From NCBI RefSeq assembly GCF_030272615.1, contig NC_081406.1, positions 145,823,091 to 145,885,090 on the forward strand: DNA of 62,000 nt, written 5' to 3'. Below are positions 55,390 through 62,000 of the stretch, in pieces. The DNA is from Cryptomeria japonica. Lineage: Eukaryota > Streptophyta > Pinopsida > Cupressales > Cupressaceae. The stretch's first letter is position 1. Each line of letters starts with the position of its first letter. The notes below the pieces were generated by a model. That model saw only the letters and a list, made by a program, of their open reading frames with translations, was not told the DNA's origin and searched no databases. A program made the translations under genes and the position numbers.

Positions 55390-57054
55390 CTAAGAACAAC
55401 ACTGTTATAAATGACTTAGCAACTAGAGATGGGCCTTGAAATATTGTAGGGTTTGTTCTAAAGTGTCTGGCATTCAACATTTATATATACTAATATTAAA
55501 CAATAAAATATTTTGCAATTAAATATGAGCTATTGGACCATTGTGGCATCTGCATTTTTCCTATGTGGAATGACTTTCAATCTAGGGTCTATGTATTGAA
55601 TGGAAAGAATATTTGTAAGATTTAAAAAGGTAAATAATTATTAATGATGTCATGTGTGAGATAGAGACAATCATGAGGGTCAAAGAAAAATAGAGAGGTA
55701 TGAGATGTGAAAAGAAAAGATCAAGAATCCATAGGTAGTGACATTATTGGGGAAAAGCAAGTGTGAAGATAGTCCATCCCATTGCTTTGAGAGACAAATT
55801 GATGGGAAAATAAAAATCAATTAATTTTAAAGAAGAGCAACATGAATGAAAGGTCGTAGAAACCTGAACAAAAGCCCCAAACAATAATAACATTAAAAGT
55901 AATTGTTATCTATTTTTTTCCTCCAGGTCAAAAATTATAGTCAAAATACCTTTAGTCCCTATATATCAAGTCATAAACATCAAATTTCCTCATCATTTTG
56001 ATTAAAAGCTTTGACTCTCCAAAGTTATGTATTTTCACGTTGAATAAAGGCAAAAAAACATCTTTTGAGATTTGGAGGGAAGTTGGAGTTGAAAGTCATT
56101 AGTTTTTGTCATGTCCCCTCCTTGATCATTATTACATCCTAAATGAAATAATTATTATTGATTAATATAAAAATTATCAACAAATGATTACTTGAAATCA
56201 TTAAATATTTATTTATTTATTAAATATTATTATTTAATAATATTTATTAATTAATATTCTTGAAATATTTAAATAAAAATAAATTAATATTATATTTGAA
56301 AATATTATAAATAAATATTACACATTAGTAAAATAGTGATTTAAATGTTTGATCAATAACAATGTGTAACTGTAATTGATCAATAATTAATTTTAATAAG
56401 TAAACATTCATTCCCATAACAATGTAATTATAAACAAATATAATAATAAATAAGTTTAGAAAACAAATATTCAAATATATATATATATATATATAGTAGA
56501 ATAGCACTCATTTTGACCAATAAATAAAGTTAATTATTATATCAGATATTAAGTAAATTGTTGATGTCAAAGGTTGTCCCCTCAACAATAGACAATGGTA
56601 TTCAACAAGAGTGGATTCACAAGGCAGCGTATCATGAAAGGAAGAATACATATGTTTCAGAATGAATGTTATATATTAGCAAATATGAGGTGGTAGAGGA
56701 CAATAAACAACGTTGGAATATTGACAAGGCAACAATGTAATCAAAAGTAGTTAGATTTGACTTAGTCAAGGAGGCAAACAATGATTGATATTTAACCGAT
56801 AAATAATTAAAAGGTGTGATGGATATTGGAAGAGATGTGATCCCTCTCAAGCAACCATTCCATCGAGGGGCAGAGATATATTAAGAACCAACTCTCATTT
56901 TTCAATGGGAGGGAATGCTAGGAAAAAATGAATCAGAATATATGGATAATAAACATCGATTACCATGAAGAGGTATGATTTCTTCATGACAAGGTCAAGT
57001 ATTAATCAAGTAACACACGCAAACACACAAAGAGGGACTAAGGGAAATGAAAGT
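55390..57054. other. No gene seen: AT-rich intergenic DNA
   Basis: Contains very AT-rich DNA (56140-56480) and a (TA)n run (about 56477-56493). A short plus-strand frame around 56820 (RDVIPLKQPFHRGAEIY, then a stop) looks slightly protein-like but matches nothing I can name. It ends at the LTR of element I. Confidence 0.5.
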
Positions 57055-58143
57055 TGTTGGTATTATGGATGTGTTGCATTAGTTTTGTCATTGATGTTAA
57101 CACTTATCCTTATGGAGATCTACATTGTTGATTTGGCATTATGGTTATATTGGTTTACTGTTGAACCAACACAATGTGTTCACCAGAAAGGTCAGTGACT
57201 TATGCACAGTCACCAGTATATGCTCACTGATAGGTTATATGGTTCACCGGCATAGATGATGACTTGTTATCATCTAGAGATCACTTGATTATGTTGGAGA
57301 CATGGTTTGGATACTTGGTTTTGGTGTTTTGGTTATTGGTCTAATCGGGTTGACATATTTGTTGTTAGCGGCAGATTGGTCTAGGTTATGGACCGATATC
57401 TATTATCTATTCCAAGGTTAGCACGACATGTTATGGAGATGATTTATTGAGTGAATATTGTTGTAAATGTATTGAGCCGACATGATGCATCGCATCAAGA
57501 CTTATTTGTATTTGATTCTATTGTAATATTCTTAGTGAGCCGACCTACACATTTGGTCTTAGGTTCTGTATATATGTAAGATCTCATTTGTGAGATGGGA
57601 CATGGTATGTAAGGTTATGGTATGTGCAAATATTGAAGATCATATGAGCAAACCATAGAGAAGGTTCAAGGTAGGTTTGAAGGTGTTTATCAGAGCTTAA
57701 TCGGTACTGAATCCATCATTGGAGATGCTATTTTGAGTAGTACATTATTCTAGGATTTAACCATCCTACTATAGTCATTGCGACCCCCATTTGAGAAGTG
57801 TGCTCTAGGCGGTTGGCCTTTCTGCATGTGCAGACCCCATTTGTATACACATACTATCTGTAGTAGTATCATCTGATTGTGAATAAGGTTTCCCACTGTA
57901 GTTTTTCCCCTTACAGGGTTTCAACATCAAAATCTATGTGTTGTGGATGTTGTTTCTCTTTCTGTTTCATGCATTAAGTTTCACTGGTATTGATATTAAC
58001 TACTAATTTGTTTACCGACAATAAGTTTGGTTTACCGATATTAAGTATCAAGTTTGTTTAAGTTATAATTGGGTTGAAATTAATGGATAATTGATTCACC
58101 CCCCCCCCCCCCCCCCTCTCAGTTGCCCTTCTGGTTCCTAACA
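57055..58143 (+). repeat. Element I 5' LTR
   Basis: TGTTGGTATTATGGATG to CCTAACA, 1,089 bp. TATA-like TATATATGTAAG near 57570. The C-run has grown to 18 C (58099-58116) against nine in element A, followed by TCTCAGTTGCC. Confidence 0.92.
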
Positions 58144-58146
58144 AAT

Positions 58147-58158
58147 TGGTATCAGAGC
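58147..58158 (+). other. Element I primer-binding site, tRNA-iMet
   Basis: A perfect TGGTATCAGAGC three bases after the LTR. Confidence 0.92.
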
Positions 58159-58201
58159 CATGTCCTCTTTTTGCAGAAGCCTAACAACTTGAGGAGATCC
58201 T

Positions 58202-59361
58202 ACGACAACTAACATTTTCAGGAAGGACAATCCTAAACTTGATGGAACTAACTATGGTATATGGAAGATTAGAATGGAGACACATCTAAATTGCATTGGA
58301 AGAGACATATGGGAAGTTACAAAGAATGGCTATGTTGGTCCTACTCCAAATCAACCTAATCCACCAACATTGGGTAAAGATCAAGAAAATGATTGCAAAG
58401 CAAGAGAAGCACTTTTGAGCGCATTATCAGATCAACAAATCATGGGATTATCATATCAAACTACTGCTAAAGCTATTTGGGATAAATTGGAGATATTTAA
58501 TGAAGGAGATACCATTGTCAAAATTGCAAAACTAGAATGTTACAGGGTCAGGTATGAAAATTTGAAAATGGAAGAAGATGAAAGAATTTCAGCTTTTATG
58601 GAAAGAGTTAATGAAATTGTTTTAGGAATACAATGTTGTGGAGTATCCTTAAGTGAAGATGAAATTATTTCTAAAGTTTTAAGAGCTTTGCCACCGGTAT
58701 ACAAAATAAAAGTCATTGCTATTAATGAGTTGAGAGCAATGCCTAACACATCAGTTTCTAGAGATACCTTGGTTGGAAAACTTTCAGTATTTGAGCTTGA
58801 GGAATTTGGTCCTATTGCTACAATTAAGATAGATTTAGCCTTCAGAGCATCATCATTTGCAGCAACATCATCATCATCTGACAAATCTGATTGGAAAGCA
58901 CTGTATGCAAAATAACTTGAAGATATTAGAAGGGAAAATGAAGATCTGGAAGAACTTGAAGCACTATTTGCAAGGAAAATGCCTAAAGGTCCAGTTGGAA
59001 GTAAGTATGAAGGTAAAGCATTGTTTAAATATTTTAATTGCAATAAAGTTGGTCATATAGCATCTAGATGTCCTGATAGAAATGCAAGATTGAGAGAGGA
59101 AGATAAAAGAACATATAAGCCTAACCCTGAATATCAGAGATACAGATTTAAGAAGAACATAGATAAATCTTGTTACTATGTTGATGAAGGAGTTACAGAT
59201 GATTCCGATGAAGAACCAATAGACAATAGATGGGCATTTGTTGCAATAAAAGAAGATCAACCGACACCTATTGTTCCACTAGTAGAGCAGGCCCTGGCAG
59301 CTAAAATTGAAGAAAAAGATGAATGGATTATTGATAGTTGATGTTCACATCATATGACTAG
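58202..59361 (+). pseudogene. Element I gag and start of protease
   Basis: In frame with the gag of element A. The start codon is ACG (58202), so the normal ATG is lost. The frame is open to TAA at 58913 (a Glu codon in A), then open again to 59339. The UBN2-type region is well kept. The zinc knuckle reads YFNCNKVGHIASRC, its first Cys changed to Tyr. The protease start DEWIIDS is followed by TGA in place of the catalytic Gly codon, then CSHHMT, and the frame ends where LTR D is inserted. Confidence 0.9.
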
Positions 59362-60097
59362 TGTAGACACCTAAAATTAATATTTAGTTAATTTAAGCCT
59401 GTCAACATAATTAATTAATTTAATTGTGTTATCCGTATTCCTCTCAAAATCAATTAAATCTAATTTAATTAATCCTGTCACTATTGTCCAATAATTAATT
59501 TATCAAATAAATTAATTATTCCCCTATTCCTCTAAAGTCCCCTCCAATAATTATTTCCTCTAAACCCACGCAGTTAATTAATTCTAATTAATTAACCTAG
59601 TCATGTGATTCTTACAAATCACTTTTCCTAATCTCATTAGCCTAATTAATCCTTCTAGAATCTCTCATAATCATACTTATCATTATGCCTCAAATTTTAA
59701 TTCCCACTCATGTCACATCAACATTGAGCCTCTCAAAGAAATTCAAATTTCTTTGAATCCCTCAATGCATCCTTATTTTGGAATTTTTAATTCCTCAAGT
59801 TTGAAATTCAAATTTCTCCCCCCTTTTTCCAAAGGAATTTTATATTCCTATTTATTTTCCCAAGGCACCCTTGATCCATGCCTTCTATCTCAAATCAATC
59901 TCAACCCTTCATAATCAAATCAATCTTGGCCCTCCATTGGCCTCCTCCAATCTATAAATTGGAGCTTATTCTCCTCACAAATCAGATCCACTTCTCATGC
60001 ATTGTCATGCTACTCTATTCTCCTCTCATCCTCTTCTAATCCTCTCTCAAATCTTTCAAATCCAATCCAATAATCCATCAATCTATCTTGTTGAGCA
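59362..60097 (+). repeat. LTR D (related to LTR E), inserted in element I
   Basis: It starts TGTAGACACCTAAAATT (E: TGCAGACACATAAAATT) and ends GTTGAGCA, about 736 bp. TATA TCTATAAATTGGAGC near 59951 is in the same relative place and direction as in LTR E. A 10-bp-arm inverted repeat AAATTCAAATTTC lies near 59740. It is followed by TTTGGTATAGCATCGTG, which could be a PBS or a hairpin arm. Confidence 0.75.
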
Positions 60098-61835
60098 TTT
60101 GGTATAGCATCGTGAAATGATGTTATATCAAAGAAGAATAAAACACAGTGGAAGAAAAGTATAAGGACTAGTAGCATGATGCCCCAGTCATGAGAAAAAG
60201 GATAAGAACTAGTAGCATGATGCCCCAATCATGAGATCATGAAAAGGATAAGGACTAGTAGCATGATGCCCCAGTCATGAGATGAGGGAGAATGATGAGG
60301 AGGAAGAATGACGAGGAGGAAGGATGACGAGGAAGCAGTGGTATGCCCCCTTGAGAGGACATGCGGGTTCGAAGAAAATGAGTGTGCTCTCAAAAAGGAA
60401 TTAGAAGATTAAGTGATGAAGATAATGAAAGAGGGAAGTAGGATGAGTTGGAGTGTTGTGAATGAAATGAGACAAAGAAAGGATAAATGGATTGGATTTC
60501 TTGTTGAGCAAGTATAGAGAGAAAACCTAGATTTGATATTGCCATGGATAGTCTACACCACTAATTATAAGAACCAAGATGATATGAAGATCCGAGGCAT
60601 GGACTGATGCTCATTCAAATAGGAATGCCTTGCACACAATCATGCAAGTGTTGATAAACACTAATGCAGGGTTGTTGGTTCATACAAGGAAGACCTTCAA
60701 ACACACCATGCCATGAAAACTATGCACCATTATACACTAGCCAAGACATACCAAGATATAGGATGATCAAGGCAATCCTAAACAAGTATAGTCCTGGGAC
60801 ACAAGATGAAAAACAAAGCGAAAAGCTCAAGCATGCAAACAACATGCACATGACCAACTGATATCTCTTGCCAAGAGTAGGATATGGATTTGGATAAGCT
60901 ATCGGACTAGGGAAGGAGGCATCCTGATGGGCAGGCGATGGATTGATTGATGGATGACAAAAGACAAGTTGGATGTGCAAGATCTATAGATGAGAGGATT
61001 GCCACTTGGATTTGATTAGCAAAGTATGGATGGGTGCTTAGATTAGGCACAAGTCAATGCGAGCTCAAGTAGATGGGGAAAGCTCAGTTCGATGGATTGG
61101 ATAAGATTGGAAGAAGGATAAATGATTAGATAGGATGAGAAGGGGGATGGATGGTTGAGTAGGATTGGATTGGGGATGAGATTATTGATTAAATTAGAAG
61201 AGATGGAGAATATGATTGGATTATAAATTGGATTGGATGGGGTGGATTGGTGGATAGGATTTGATTGAATGGAACCAATGTCAAGGGAGAACCAAGGATT
61301 GGTAAGAGGATGGATGAATGGAAGGAGAGAGTTATTGTTTGGATAGATGGATCAAGTGGATGGAGGGTAGGGTGATGGAGACCCAAGGACTATGATGCAA
61401 AGGAGTGCAATGCCCCACACTAGAGGTAGTGGAATTAAGGATGTAAGAATAGTGGATAACGATGTATGAATTTTGAAAGATAATGGATATGGATGGTAGA
61501 GGATTTAAGGCTTGTGTGCTCCAAAGCATGCATGCATATACATTTTTTTGCCTCTTATATGATCAAGATGAAAGATGGGAATGGAGGATTTATTTTGATA
61601 GGATGAGGGATATGAGATGGAGGATATGGATAGGATAGTCAAGATCAAAGATATGAAAGGAGAATGGACTTAGATATGATGTAGATGGTTGGGAGGATTG
61701 TGTGGATAAAGCTTGCCCCCAAGTGTAGAGTGCAAGGGGATGAGGGGATTACACGTGACACTTGTTTGCCAAGTTTTGATCATGCTACTTACCCAAGGCG
61801 CCACAAGAAGTGGTTTTCACCATTGGATGAAATGA
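60098..61835 (-). other. Element D internal region, inverted relative to its LTR
   Basis: Reverse-complement landmarks of element E internal sequence occur in reversed order: GGACTAGTAGCATGATGCCCC (three tandem-like copies at 60166, 60208 and 60255), TGGTATGCCCCCTTGAGAGG (60340) and TCTCTTGCCAAGAGTAGGAT (60866). These lie near the 3' end of E's internal region first and its 5' end last, so the whole internal region is flipped. It is GA-rich, non-coding, with degenerate GGATGGATTG-type repeats (61080-61400). Confidence 0.7.
60105..60131. other. Imperfect hairpin at the LTR D/internal junction
   Basis: TATAGCATCGT - GAA - ATGATGTTATA: two mismatches in 11 bp. It is the counterpart of the perfect 19-bp-arm hairpin of element E (12789-12831), reached from the other side. 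Confidence 0.65.
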
Positions 61836-62000
61836 TTTTTCTTTACTTTTTTTTTATTTTATTTTATTTTATTTTTTTGTATTTTTCTTGATTTTTTTAA
61901 TTTTTTTTATTTTTGACTTTTTGGAATAGTTTGGATGGAGTAGGATAAGGATGAGTGGATATGGAAGATAGTGGATGCGTGAAAGAGGAAGGGAGGAATC
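61836..62000. other. T-rich tract and window end, nothing assigned
   Basis: A long TTTTATTTT-type run (61838-61915), then GGA-rich DNA to the end. No gene or boundary seen. Confidence 0.4.

Larger units (their letters stand above)
57055..59361 (+). mobile_element. Element I: 5' half of a Ty1/copia element of the A family
   Basis: It has a full 5' LTR (57055-58143), PBS and gag up to the protease active site, then is cut by an unrelated LTR at 59362. LTR and gag are clearly related to element A at 2102, with many differences and small indels (for example an inserted block near 57125-57165). The rest of the element is not in the window. Confidence 0.93.

Noticed and set aside
56632-56850. Short frames in the AT-rich spacer before element I
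   Set aside because: No motif, no repeat partner in the window, and AT-rich composition makes chance frames likely.

Overview
This window reads as intergenic DNA from a seed plant with a very large, repeat-swollen genome. A conifer or other gymnosperm is my best guess, from the style and density of the LTR elements; no host gene is present to confirm it. I find no intact single-copy host gene. Almost everything is LTR retrotransposon or satellite, mostly nested and mostly broken.

Layout. 1-2101: end of a minus-strand non-autonomous copia-like element (G): coiled-coil/zinc-knuckle ORF, primer-binding site (PBS) and LTR. 2102-8325: plus-strand Ty1/copia element (A) with gag, protease, integrase, RT and RNase H in order, all broken by stops and frameshifts, 3' LTR truncated. 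8326-11292: mostly featureless AT-rich DNA ending in a minus-strand Ty3/gypsy pol scrap. 11293-13575: short LTR element (E) without coding capacity and with strong hairpins. 14195-27039: non-autonomous element C, target-site duplication (TSD) ACTAC, with a young minus-strand Tat/Ogre-like element B (17976-25770, TSD AGAGC) inside its 3' LTR; B keeps an intact 1111-codon gag-protease ORF but has no RT.

27534-48266: a large satellite built on several scales: a ~245-bp monomer, a ~490-bp A/B dimer, and a ~2.1-kb higher-order repeat (three dimers plus a ~665-bp spacer that itself holds three ~106-bp subrepeats). Two insertions sit in it: a 334-bp TRIM whose 135-bp LTRs each carry a tRNA-like body (30372-30705), and element F (30935-37623, TSD TCCCC), which encodes a coiled-coil/zinc-knuckle ORF and a ~1,130-codon ORF of unknown function, with no pol. 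48708-55384: a degraded minus-strand chromovirus (H, TSD ATTTC) with gag, protease and RT remnants, integrase C-terminus and chromodomain, the integrase core deleted. 57055-59361: 5' half of another copia element (I) related to A, cut by an LTR (D, related to E) whose adjoining internal sequence is inverted relative to E.

How the parts relate. A is the only element here with all copia enzymes. F and G lack pol but share with A the PBS type and an LTR terminus with a C-rich tract next to a TCTCAGT-like motif, so an A-like relative could plausibly mobilise them in trans (inference). B and C are likewise non-autonomous. The best candidates for something undescribed are the F/G family with its unknown large ORF, the tRNA-bearing TRIM, and the nested satellite.
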